A stretch of DNA of 64,000 nucleotides from assembly GCA_963682055.1 (NCBI GenBank), contig OY821747.1:19084258-19148257 (forward strand), written 5' to 3'. Each line of letters starts with the position of its first letter. Within the stretch, counting starts at the first letter, position 1. The notes under the pieces were generated by a model, which was given only the letters and a program-made list of their open reading frames with translations, was not told the DNA's origin and did no database searches. Below, piece by piece: positions 11,301 to 21,900 of the stretch. The DNA is from Primula veris (taxonomy: Eukaryota; Streptophyta; Magnoliopsida; Ericales; Primulaceae). The position numbers and the translations under genes were made by a program.

Positions 11301-14300
11301 GATTCTTGACAAGCTCTCTGCAAATTTCGCACACGCAAACTTAGCGGTCGGTGAGTATTCCCCTTAACTGCGCTAATGATGAGAATTGCGGGATCCTCAT
11401 TAGATTCAACTTTATGAAGGAATGTATCCTTCTCATGACCTACTTTCACATATGAATACCCTCCGGTTATCTCCCTAAAAGTCTCATTTGTAAACAGGAG
11501 CTGATTCTCTTTACACTTATTAATGTCTTTAACCCCATTATAGTCTCTAGATTTCTTATAGGTCATGTCAAAAGTTCCATTGATCTTAGTCTCAAATGAA
11601 ATAATCTTTGAAGTCCTCTTCAGAACTATACCTTGTAACTTGTGACGGCCAGGGGGGTCTTTTTTGGTATTCTCTTCCTCATGCTACAGTTTTGAAAAAA
11701 ATTACTCGCCACTTTTCGTATTCAGCATTATAGCTACCTCAGCCATATCTTTTTTGGTGTGTTGTAAGACACAATCTTCATTAACCCGAATATTTGATGG
11801 TTTCACAGGGGTCAAGTGAAGTACATGTGAACCCTAAGTTGTGTAATTATAACATCTTTGGCCCACCATCGCAGTCACTTCCTCTAAGCCTGTTGCTGTA
11901 TGGCTTGAGATTAGTTGATTTAGTGGTGGTGTATTTTCTATATCAGTGCCATATAACCTCCCTCGATCTTCGTTCATTTGTGTTTGCTCCTTCAATTCGT
12001 TTTGAATAGCTTGATGCGGCAGGTTTATCAAGTCTTTCATTTCATCACGCGTCGTCGGTGTAAGGGGAAACGAGGTTGATAAAGTCTTGAATAACTTTGA
12101 TGGGACTTCTTCAGCAGCAATCACCTGACGAACCATAGAATGTTTCACGAAAGTGTCTTGGGAATCGATCTGAGACACTCCATTACCCGTGTCTTCTTCA
12201 TAACGATTGTTCTCTTCCTCTTGGAAGTGCTCACAGATTTTCCTAATAATGTCTTCCATCTTCTTGTTATGCTCTGTAAACTTGTTCTCCATTTTAGTCT
12301 TTTGTTCTTCAAAAATTTCATCCCAATTCGTTTGCTCCGTTATGTTTGTTTCTATCCCAAGTTGTGCAGTCATGGTTGTAGATGAAATATTTCGGTGGTG
12401 CGAAACCGTGGATTGAGGTATGTATGTATTCTCAGTTATGTGTGTGTGTCCATAAGGGAATTCACGTTCATCACAGTTTATTGTTTGGAGTGTAATATGT
12501 TGACTTGTGTGTGAATGATCAAGATGATTGTTAAGGTACGAATTGGAAGGTGTAGAGGCTGGAGGTGGTAAGCAGGTATGTGAATGTGGTACTAACGCGT
12601 GCTTGTGGACATTGTAAGGTTGAAGTTGAGGGGGTGGCGGTGAGTGAGTGTTAAGCAGCGACATGTACGATGAGTTATGTTCATTGCAGGCGGACACTGG
12701 TTGCAAGTATGGGGCTGTGTTTGTGTAAGTGAATGAGATGTTTTGTTGCAGGCTGTGGTGGTCTGAGAAGTATAATTGGTTCGGTTGTTGTATGTAGGAT
12801 TGTGGTATTTGTGAAGTAAAATGGGTCTGCGGTGGTGACAAATAAGGCGGGGTAGGGTGAAAATTTGGTGGAGAATTGTGTTGTAGTTGCCACGGTGGTT
12901 CGTCTGGAGGACATGGAAGTGGTGATAGACCAAATGAAGGCACGGAAGAGTACGGGGAATATGATGGCATTTCAATTCTCCAAGCTTCTTGATGTCGGTG
13001 CGGTTGAGGAATTTCATCGAACACCTGATGTTCGAAGTTCTGCCCATAACGGATACTACTATTTTCAAACTGATCTCCCCAATATGAATACGACATACCC
13101 AACTTAAATAGAGCGAAAGAGTGAAGGAAAACAGAATCGATGCTCTGGTACCACTTGTGAAGAACTCAAATCGAATTTCAATAAACCAGCAGATGACACT
13201 ATTTTTTGAGCTATTTTCTCATATATTTTGATGACAAAATTCAAGAGTTCACTTATGAAAAATACTAGAAAGTTAAAGAACAATTCGAAAGTTAAATTAC
13301 TGATAAAAGGAAATTAACATAGATAGACAACAATCATTCTTTTTCATAATGCTTAAGCAATACATAAGCTCTCTACTTATACCATCTAATAACTGCAAAA
13401 GACTCCCAGTATTTTCATTAATTGCAATAAACTCCACCATGTTTCCAATCTATCATTTCTGACCCCGAATTAACTTTAAGTCCACACATTCCTTAACCCA
13501 CTCCCTTTCTCTTGATTCTCCCTTTAATGGGTTCGTTACAAAAAGCAATCCAACGAACCCATCATTTGTCTTGAGTAAAAACCAAACCTATGGTACGTAA
13601 TAAATGGATCCACTTATATATTTGTTCGACACACTGTTGCCAATATAATATGAATTTTCAAAAACAAAAACTTGTCTAAATGATATCTCACGCATTTCAT
13701 GTATGTGTTTGCTATTTCAGAGTTTTCGGAGTCACTGAGGGATATGGGCACCTGCTTGCAAGAGAAAACTGTGTTAAACGATGATGAAGAAAGCAGTAAG
13801 TTGGTTATCTCATAGCTTTAAATATGATAAGGTGACTTTGGGTCGGCATTATTGTTTATATAACAGGCTTTATACTGGGTGTGATCAATATAATACGAAA
13901 ACTAACAATCACCTTAATTAATATTGTGCATAATAACTTCTTATATTTGTGTATACACAACTCTGTAGAGGTCAACTTACTTATCATATTTTCTGTTTAC
14001 ATACGAATTCAGGCAATCTGTTGTCTATGCTTGGGAATTCGCAGTTTGAACTACAGAAGCTGGTTGATTCTTATGTGAGTTTGTAAAAATCATGCCGATC
14101 ATTTTAGCAAACTTTTATTATCAACTTGGTGAATCGTATTTACCTTGTAGAAACTAAATGCCTTGTCCTTCTCAGCGCTCTCATGTGAACCTGACAATAA
14201 CGACACCATCAGAGTCGCTTCTGAATGAACTTTACACAGTTGAGGTTAGTCGATATTCTCCAACTTCATGCTCAAGTTTGAATCCTCTCGTTAGGAGATT

Positions 14301-16636
14301 CTCTTACCTTGTTATCTGTTAAAAACAAGTTGTCAATGATCTTCTCTCTCTTCTTGAGTGTAGGAGATGAAACGGCAGTGCGATGAAAAAAGGTAGGACC
14401 ATTCCACACGTTGAACTTTAGTTTATAAAGGTTAATCACATATTGATATAGAGAACATTTTCAGGAGTTTGTACGAGCATATGGTGGCTCAACAGAGAGA
14501 AAAAGGTAAGTCGAAAAGTGGAAATACGGAAGTTATTTCTTCCCAACAATTGCAAGCAGCTAGTGAGGAATATAATGAGGAGGCAACCCTGTGTGTTTTT
14601 CGTTTAAAATCTCTGAAACAAGGTCAATGCCGCAGTTTAATAACACAGGCAGCACGTCACCACGCGGCTCAGGTACTCTCTCCCTCTCCTTTTTTAAGTC
14701 TGTATACGTGGAATTTGATTATTCTTGTTAGTTACTTGTTGATGTATTTAAGTTTTTTTCAGTTAAATTTTTTCCGGAAGGGACTTAAATCACTTGAGGC
14801 AGTTGAGCCACACATAAGACTAGTTGCAGAAAAGCAACACATTGATTATGATCTTACTGAGCTAGAGGATAGAGAAGATGGTGGTGGGAATAGCTTTGGG
14901 AGTAATAATGACGGGGAGTTGAGTTTTGACTACAGGACAAATAAGCAGGGCCATGAAGCTGTTCTGACATCAAGAAATTCGATGGAGGTAATTGCTCTAT
15001 GCTTCCTTATTAGAATACCCTGGCATAGTGTCATGTATTAATTTTATTTGCATCACATATGTTGTTAAAGAACCTTTAATGAAGCTAAAAGCACATTTTC
15101 ATTAAAAAGTTGTTACTGATTGTCACCTTGACCTTTTATTGTGAGGTAGCTGATGTATATTATATATTGGCTACGCTTAAGTGTACTATTTTTTTATTTT
15201 TTTTTGCAGTTGGACCATGCCGACATTCCTCAACATCAAGTCTCAACAAATGCAGAGGTACGATATATACTGTAACATTTCATAATGCTCTTCATTTTTT
15301 ATTCAGTTTATTTTGTTTCAACCCAGTAGAACAACTGATATTTAGTTTATGTGACAATTCATACCTCCTTTTTTTAACATAATACGAACAACTTGCCATT
15401 TGGTCTTTTAAATATGTAAACCAATCTTTTAACAGATAATGAATCGAGAACGCCGGATGTCTAGCTATTCCGCTCCATTGTTTGCAGAGAAGAAGTTAGA
15501 CCCATCTGAAAAAATTAGAGATATCCACCCATCAACTTCCCGTAAGTCTTACAGCTATGTACTACCAACCCCAGATGATGCAAAGGGAGTCATTTCTGGA
15601 AAATCAAGTAAAAACTCAACTTCTCAATCAAGGCAAATGAATCACACTAAAAGCTTTCATAATTTGTTGCATATACCCCAATCAGAGCCTGAGACTCTTG
15701 AGAAAAAAGAAATAAGCAATAATAACCTCCCAGTCCAGTTACCTCCCACACTGGTTCAGGGAATCTCACGTCCACATTCTGACGCTAATAGCGCGTTCGA
15801 CACTAAAAAAGTTAAAAGACAAGCGTTTTCTGGCCCACTTACCAGCAAATCTTCGACAAACAAACCCGTTCTATCTGTCAGTGGACCCATTTCCCCTTCT
15901 CGAGTATCAACATACCATGCTACGTATTCATCATCAAAAGTGTCGCCTAGTGCTTCACCTCCGATTATCTCTTCCCCAAGAATAAGTGAGCTTCATGAGC
16001 TCCCGAGACCACCTGATAATCTTGCTTCCAAAACAGTGGGATATAATATTGGACACTCGGCCCCTTTAGTATTTAAAAGTCAAGAGCCTTTTTCGAAGAA
16101 TAGAAGCTCAGTGGGAGGAGCATTTAGTTCAGCGTCTCCTCTTCCAACTCCTCCATTAGCCGTGTCCCGGAGTTTTTCTATACCCTCAACCTACCAGAGA
16201 TCGACAGCGTCAGGAGTTGATTCTCCTCCACTGACACCGATTTCGCTTTCAGAAATCAAGCTCTTACCAAATGTTTCGAAAATGGCACCTGACACCACGC
16301 GATCAAAGGGTAACTAAATCTCCATTCTTGTGATTTTACTAGTTTTTTTCCCATCTCATGTTTCATATGCATATTGATTGTCAACTATAGTCATTTTTTT
16401 TGGAATTAGAATAGTAATTATCTGTGAACTGGTTTGAATAATCAAGTTGAACTTTTCCAGTTAAGTGGACCTGTCTGGCTTGGCAGAAATTCGCTATTAT
16501 CCAATACTTGTATCCTTATCGTATATGAATCGGACACTCTAAAACTTCTTTCTAGAAAATTGGTGTTGCTTAGCATCTGTCATGTCTTTCCGATAATGGT
16601 ACTAATTGAGCTTCTGTGGTTACAGGCAACAGCTGA
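8367..16636 (+). CDS. BAR/AH-like Pro/Ser-rich protein, At2g33490/At3g26910 type
   Basis: Eleven exons can be joined in frame: 8367-8495, 10074-10146, 13721-13795, 14013-14074, 14176-14244, 14364-14392, 14465-14672, 14763-14987, 15210-15257, 15436-16309 and 16626-16636. This gives 600 aa, the length expected for the plant family annotated as hydroxyproline-rich/At2g33490-like. The first about 290 residues form the helical BAR/AH-like part (start MKSGLGRLKKFAL; then DMQDMRDCYDSLLSAAAATA and QCRSLITQAARHHAAQ). The remainder is a Ser/Pro-rich, probably disordered tail ending with the family-typical SPPLTPISLSEIKLLP. The molecular role is not firmly known; a BAR-like fold suggests membrane association (inference). 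Intron 1 holds a threefold repeat and intron 2 an LTR element, yet all splice sites remain intact. If intron 10 is retained the protein ends one residue earlier. Confidence 0.9.
8513..10040. repeat. Three direct copies of a ~450-550 bp unit in intron 1
   Basis: The blocks at about 8513-9048, 9049-9470 and 9477-10040 share the same sequence order. Common words are TTTAAGAACA, TCTCTGATCAATCAACAAGG, TTAGTAGGATGCTTTA, GGGCTTGTTC and, in the first and third, CAGGTTCATATGTGCT. The middle copy lacks roughly the first 100 bp. The array fills almost all of intron 1 of the BAR-like gene and includes (TA)n tracts near 8612-8636 and 9054-9074. Confidence 0.85.
10399..10780 (-). repeat. 3' LTR of the intron-2 element
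   Basis: This 382-bp LTR is about 97% identical to 13156-13540: by eye about 12 substitutions and one 3-bp indel. It starts TGTGAACTC and ends GTTCGTTACA. Confidence 0.92.
11060..11566 (-). CDS. Second ORF of the intron-2 element, unrecognised
   Basis: This is a 168-aa open frame downstream of the gag-like ORF on the same strand. I see no polymerase, integrase or protease motif. The protein has mixed composition with a hydrophobic segment near the C-terminus (VFKSICSLVLAQP). It may be a decayed 3' part of the element-encoded polyprotein or non-coding. Expression is unsupported, so this is a low-confidence CDS. Confidence 0.3.
   Translation of the reverse strand: MTYKKSRDYNGVKDINKCKENQLLFTNETFREITGGYSYVKVGHEKDTFLHKVESNEDPAILIISAVKGNTHRPLSLRVRNLQRACQESIKGMELLDFHGHLPSFEENNMFFKAITSIQVILNLAETSCGKITLMNRCLMESYTVNVFKSICSLVLAQPRRILIMSAS
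11834..13102 (-). CDS. Gag-like Pro/His/Gln-rich ORF of the non-autonomous LTR element
   Basis: This single 422-aa frame starts 39 nt after the primer-binding site, the expected place for gag. Residues about 30-230 are rich in Pro, Ser, His, Gln and Tyr (for example PYLSPPQTHFTSQIPQSY). Residues about 245-300 are charged and helical, probably coiled coil (TNWDEIFEEQKTKMENK). The C-terminal part has SKLFKTLSTSFPLTP. No CCHC knuckle and no classical gag motif is visible. That it supplies particle protein for a TR-GAG type element is inferred from its position and the preserved 1.27-kb frame. It lies antisense to its host gene. Confidence 0.6.
   Translation of the reverse strand: MGMSYSYWGDQFENSSIRYGQNFEHQVFDEIPQPHRHQEAWRIEMPSYSPYSSVPSFGLSPLPCPPDEPPWQLQHNSPPNFHPTPPYLSPPQTHFTSQIPQSYIQQPNQLYFSDHHSLQQNISFTYTNTAPYLQPVSACNEHNSSYMSLLNTHSPPPPQLQPYNVHKHALVPHSHTCLPPPASTPSNSYLNNHLDHSHTSQHITLQTINCDEREFPYGHTHITENTYIPQSTVSHHRNISSTTMTAQLGIETNITEQTNWDEIFEEQKTKMENKFTEHNKKMEDIIRKICEHFQEEENNRYEEDTGNGVSQIDSQDTFVKHSMVRQVIAAEEVPSKLFKTLSTSFPLTPTTRDEMKDLINLPHQAIQNELKEQTQMNEDRGRLYGTDIENTPPLNQLISSHTATGLEEVTAMVGQRCYNYTT
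13156..13540 (-). repeat. 5' LTR of the intron-2 element
   Basis: This 385-bp LTR starts TGTGAAGAACTC on the plus strand and ends GTTCGTTACA. It is immediately followed by the AAAAG target duplication, and the primer-binding site lies just inside at 13142-13153. Confidence 0.92.
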
Positions 16637-16740
16637 TTTCATGGGTTCTGCATAAGACAGGTACGTACAGATTATGTTCTTGCATTCAGTACATTTTTCA
16701 TGAGATCATTTTTCTGTACGTAAGTTCAATTTTATACAAT

Positions 16741-17217
16741 GTTTCAAAAGTCCCCGCCTTGTTCCGTCTAGGCCCCGCCTAGGCGCTAGGCCTTGGTCTG
16801 CCGCCGCGATTAATAGTAGGCGTTTTTGTATGAGTCAAATCCGTGTTGATCCGGATCCAACGGGTCAACCCGGTCAAAATAGGCTAAATTTTATTATTAA
16901 AAAACTCATAAAAGATTAATCAAAAAACCATGTTGATCAATCAAAATTTACACTTCAAATTTATCTTTCAATACATCATTATGAAACATTGACTCGTCTG
17001 ACGTTATCGTACAATTATAGGGTTGTAATAGTATAACTATGGGCTAATAGGCTTGAAATGTTCAATTTAACTTGGCAATCTTATAAACAATATGTCTATT
17101 GTACGAAGGCCTAAAAAAAATGAATAAAATTTGAAAATATGGTCTTGCCGTCTAGCCCCAGACTAGGCCCCCAGGCCCCACCTCATGGCCTAGATCCCGC
17201 CTAGTGCCATTTGAAAC
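16741..17217. mobile_element. GC-rich-ended inverted-repeat element
   Basis: The left end GTTTCAAAAGTCCCCGCC and the right end ...GCCTAGTGCCATTTGAAAC are imperfect inverted repeats. Both sub-terminal regions carry runs of CTAGGC/GCCTAG-like words unlike the AT-rich surroundings. No coding capacity and no clear target duplication were found; the superfamily is not assigned. Confidence 0.5.
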
Positions 17218-18756
17218 CTTTGATTATATCGTAAGTCGTATCGTATAGATGTTGATCTTTTTGTATAATTATCTTCTGGCTGGGAAATAGTTTGACCAAG
17301 TTTGCATCGTCATTGGTTAAACAGGATGTGCACAGATTGGGTTGTATTGTCCAGTTTCTTGCTTTACCTATTGGTCTCGGCATATTATTATTTATGCTAT
17401 GGAGTTCATCACCTCTTACTGCAGTTTAATGTCTGAACTGTGACCTGGAAACCCTCGAAAACTGTTGATTTCCCTGTAGGAACTTGGAAACGTTGATTTC
17501 CCTGTAGGAACTTGGAAACGTTGCGTTTTATGGTCAGCTACAACACATTCTCTTCTTCCAATAACACACTCTCGAGCGGATCAACGGCAGCACTTGTAGT
17601 TCACCTTACCTGACTATATCTTATAGTAATAGATTTTCTTGTTTGATTTAATATTTGCCCTTAAGGTTGTATAAACTTATAAGCACATTACAACATTGTT
17701 TGAGAGACTACTTTTACCATTCATCCAAGGCTTTATTTTTTGGTTGGGTTGAGTGTCAGTTGAAGCTTTCCGAGGTCCACCTTCAGCCTTGTCTAGTCAA
17801 ACTATGTATGGTCTGCGCGTTTAGTGAAATTATGTAAAATTTTTGTTGTAGCTTCACTCAATTGGTGTTGTCTGGGTATTTATAAATTCAAGAAGAGGAG
17901 CTCCTGAGGATTGAGTTTAGTGTTATTCTTTATTATAAATAATTTACGAATTGAGTACCAACATATTTGGATTATTTGTTACATAAACAAGGGAAATGAG
18001 TAGTATAGTAGATTATTTGTTGTTGTCTGGGATTTTAAAAATAGAATCTTCAAAAAAAAGAATCATGTCTCGCTTCCTGCTTATGTTTCCCAACCCGATT
18101 GTTGACTTGTAAATTGATAAAATCAGCTCTATGATAAAAGTTCGATGACTTCAAATCTTTCTGTCAGTTTGGATTGAGTTAACCAAATTAGTCTTAATTT
18201 TGATTTGTACAATATCTAAAGTGTGATATTTAAAAATATAGTGTACAAATTGGGTATTATCACGAGAAAATGTAGATTGTTGTAGACTACGAGACTAGTG
18301 ATAGTTTGGCTGCGTAAGTGCCTGTTAGTTTTGATTTTCAACAAAAATAGGAACCAAACCAATTAAAACTGATTCATTCGGTTAATGTTTGAGAAAAACT
18401 CATAATTTATATAAATAAAAAAAACTAAATTATTCACAAATTAGAATAAGAAAGAGAAAAAAAAAAGGAAATAAAAAAGGATAAACAAAACGACGGATAA
18501 TATTACTTCTTCCGTTTTAAAATATAAGTCTAGTATACTATTATGGGCTGTTTCACAATATAAGTCAATTTTATCAAAATAAAAAAAAAATTTGTGTAAA
18601 ATTATATATTTACAGAATATGTATTAATATTAATAAAAATAAAAATAAAATGTAAAAATTATGTAACCATCGTGTTTTATTAATAAGTTGGGTGGAGGAT
18701 ATATTATGAAGGGAGGGATTGGTATCTAAGTAATCTATTTACCATCAGTTTCAGTT

Positions 18757-18758
18757 AT

Positions 18759-18811
<53 letters not shown>

Positions 18812-18824
18812 TAGAGTAGAGTTT

Positions 18825-18870
<46 letters not shown>
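18757..18870. repeat. Compound (TA)n-(GA)n-(TA)n microsatellite
   Basis: About 10 TA units, about 15 GA units with small interruptions, and then about 19 TA units lie 30-140 bp upstream of the SKL1 start codon, within its promoter or 5' UTR. Confidence 0.95.
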
Positions 18871-18901
18871 GTAGTATATAAATAGTCCAATAAAAATAGA
18901 A

Positions 18902-21900
18902 ATGGAGGTAGTCTCCGGTGGGAGTTCGCTATTGATGGTCCTCGGTGGGCATAGTAGTTACCCAATGACGTCATCATCATCATCATCATCGTCGTATCGG
19001 TTTATCTCTCTAAGAAGAAGAAGAAGAAGAAGAAATCCTCACTCCCTCAAGACATCACTTGTCCATTCTTCTTCTGGTTTTTCTTTCTTTCTTTCTTTAA
19101 ATTTTTACTCTTTTATTAGTATATTTTAGCTCATCATAAGTACATATTAATAACTTTATTATACCACCGATGACGATAGATATAGACCTCACCTGTGTTT
19201 CTGTTTGGAATTCATTCTTGGAATACTCTCTTCTTCTTTTTTCTACCCTCAAATTCATCTTGTCTTCATTTCAGTGACATTAAGTGCATACTTCAAATAT
19301 TACAACTTTACTACTCCCACCTCCAACAACTCTAAATGGGAGGAGGGGTTGAAATTCTCAATTTTGTTGATTTTTATCAAAATCCTTACACAATTTTTTT
19401 ATTATTTTATTTGGACTCTTCAAATTTATATTATCACTATTTGTTTTTTTGTTTGTGTTTAGTATTTAATTCTGGGAGACTTTTTTTTCTACCCCTGAAA
19501 TTCATCTAAGCTTTCATAATCTTGTTACTCTTCTGGAGGTTTAATTCTTCATTTCAGTAACATATTGAGATTAAGTACATACTTAAATACTTACAACTCT
19601 AGGGATGGTAATTTCACGGGTTTTAATCCGATCCGACCCGCCGCGGGTCGGGTAAAAGTGCAATTCTATTTGGGTCGGATCGGGTTTAAATGGGTAAAAA
19701 AATGCACCTTAAAAAATGCAAGTTAACATTTTTCCCCTTCAATATCTCTCTCCTATACATTAAACTCTCTCTCCTATATTAATAGAAAACATACATTTAA
19801 ATGGGTAAAAACGCAGCTTAAAAAGTGCAAATTAACACTCACTCTTCTCTCTCTTATATACATTAAACTCTCTCTTTTATAGTTTAAATTGGTAAAAGTG
19901 CAAATTAAAAAGGGCAACTTAACACTCTCTCTCTTCTCTCTCTCATATACATTAAACTCTCTCTGCTATAGTAATACATAATTTACATTTCGATGGGTTT
20001 CTTAAAAAATATCTTATATACAATTAATTTATTAATTAATGAAACGATATTTACGGTCAATGTGAATGAAATTTATTCATGTTAATTAATAACTAATATC
20101 TTATCGTCTTTATTTATAGAAGGATTTACGGGAAGCCAAATTATCATATCAATAATATACATTTATAGTACATTTTACATATAGCAATGCTTTAATTCAC
20201 GAAATTAATGAGCCGAAATTAATTCAATAAACATGGAAATGTCAAACAGAATACTGTAAAATTTAAATCCGTAAATTAATCTGAAGGGGTATTTAATATC
20301 ACGTTTTTTATATTATCTTTCTAAATCAAATGATTTTTTACTTTACCTAACAATTTTTCTTCGAAATCTTTGACATTTATGAGGTTTATTTTTTAAAAGG
20401 GGAAAAAAATATTTTCCAAAAACGGGTCAAATGGGTAAAAGTGTGAGTTTGTCCTCGGGTCGGGTTGGGTTGAAACCCGCGAAATTGCCATCCCTACTTA
20501 CAAGTTTTGTACTCCCTCCTGGAACTTTAAATGTGAGGGCAAGTGAGGGCCTGAACGCTAATTTTTGAGGATTGTAATCAAAATGCATAGATTTTTTTTT
20601 TAATTTCTGCCTATCTCTACCTAGTTCCTTCCTTGACTCCCTTTGTTGCACCTTTGAAGCGTTCTCTGTTTAACTAGGTGAATAAATCATGACACAAGTC
20701 ATTTTGACAATTTAACTATCAACTTTTCTGTTTGTGTTTGGAATTAATTTGTGACGACCCTCGGTTTCATAGGCTGAAATTTATTCATGTGGGGTACTTA
20801 ACACTTCATTTCAGAAAGAATTTTGAGATTAAGTACATAGTTAAACAATTAGAAATGTAGTGTACTCCCTCTGTTGCACCTTTTAAAGTGTTCACTGCTT
20901 AACTATGTGAATTAAATTATGACATAGGTCATTTTGGCAATTTAAGTACCAACATTTTGCAATCTCAAAGTGGACCAGTTTTGGTAGGGGACACTTAAAG
21001 TGGAGTTGTAAAAAGTGATTCTCTCATTATCTACTTTTTTTTACAGAAATGGAGTATATATTGTCTGCGTGTGTTATTTTCTACGTCAGACTCTTAGGAA
21101 CGTGGTAGCTTAGTTTATGTTGTTTATTTTTGTTTCTCAATTATACTGTAAAAGTTTCTGGAATTGGCGGAAACTAAAGTAATTTTGTCGTTATTATTTT
21201 CTGGAGATACTCAATCTACATGGTTGGGCTCCCTTCCCGATAGCTTAAGCTTTGGTAACATATGTTGTGATCTATTATTACGTTAATATCTTCACTCTTC
21301 CAATTAAAGACGACACATTTTTTTGGGGGTTATTTATCAGTTGCCGAATTCTGGGTCTCGTATATCCTTTTACTTGGGGTACAGAACTTAACAAGGATGC
21401 TACGTTTTAAAATCCAGATAATGACATGGAGTTCTTCCTGATAACATTAAACATCCTACAATATTTAGTATTAACTCTTATATTAAACGTTACAATATTT
21501 CCGCTTGTTTTTCATGGTTCAGCTAAAGAGGTTGCTATAGATCCCATGGTGGCAGTGAAGGTACGGTTCTAATCTTAAGCCTAAGGATCGTACCTTTTCA
21601 ATGAACTTGAATGTCGTTATAGTGAGGGTAGTACAATACAGAAGATATGATATTGCTAACATCTGTTATGGGACACTAGAACTAGGCTGTCTAAAAAGAA
21701 AGTAAATGAATTTAGAAATAATCAAGGGGAGAAATCATTTTCTATAATCTATATCAACAACTGTCCTTTTTTAGTGTTCTTTTCTAGCTTTAATCTAATT
21801 GCTTGTATCTCATAAATTATATTAGATTTATTATATTCCGTTTCATTTTCGTTTACCTTCATAAATCCCGTTTTTAAGCATAAACTTGACTTTAGTTACT

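Larger units (their letters stand above)
10399..13540 (-). mobile_element. Non-autonomous LTR retrotransposon (TR-GAG/LARD-like) in intron 2
   Basis: Two LTRs (10399-10780 and 13156-13540) bound the element, with AAAAG target duplications at 10394-10398 and 13541-13545. Both LTRs start TG and end CA. A primer site TGGTACCAGAGC (one mismatch to the initiator Met tRNA site) sits 2 nt inside the right LTR at 13142-13153, so the element is in minus orientation. A polypurine tract (TCGAGTGGTGGAGAA) abuts the left LTR. The palindrome CACCTTGAGGACAAGGTG (or its near form) at about 10800-10818 is familiar from the 3' ends of plant Ty3/gypsy elements. Pol is absent; only a gag-like ORF and a second ORF remain. 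Confidence 0.9.
16637..18901. other. 3' region of the BAR-like gene and SKL1 promoter
   Basis: No further gene is visible. Contents: a GC-rich inverted-repeat element at 16741-17217; a perfect tandem pair of a 28-bp unit at 17464-17519 (GTTGATTTCCCTGTAGGAAC...); a possible Stowaway-like stretch at about 18500-18720 (CTTCTTCCGTTTTAAAATAT at the left, GAAGGGAGGGATT at the right); and a long TA/GA/TA microsatellite at 18757-18870 directly before the SKL1 ATG. Confidence 0.6.

Noticed and set aside
12592..13107. Several ORFs of 70-158 aa on both strands
   Set aside because: They overlap the 422-aa gag-like frame in other phases; their Thr/His-rich text comes from the biased composition of that region.
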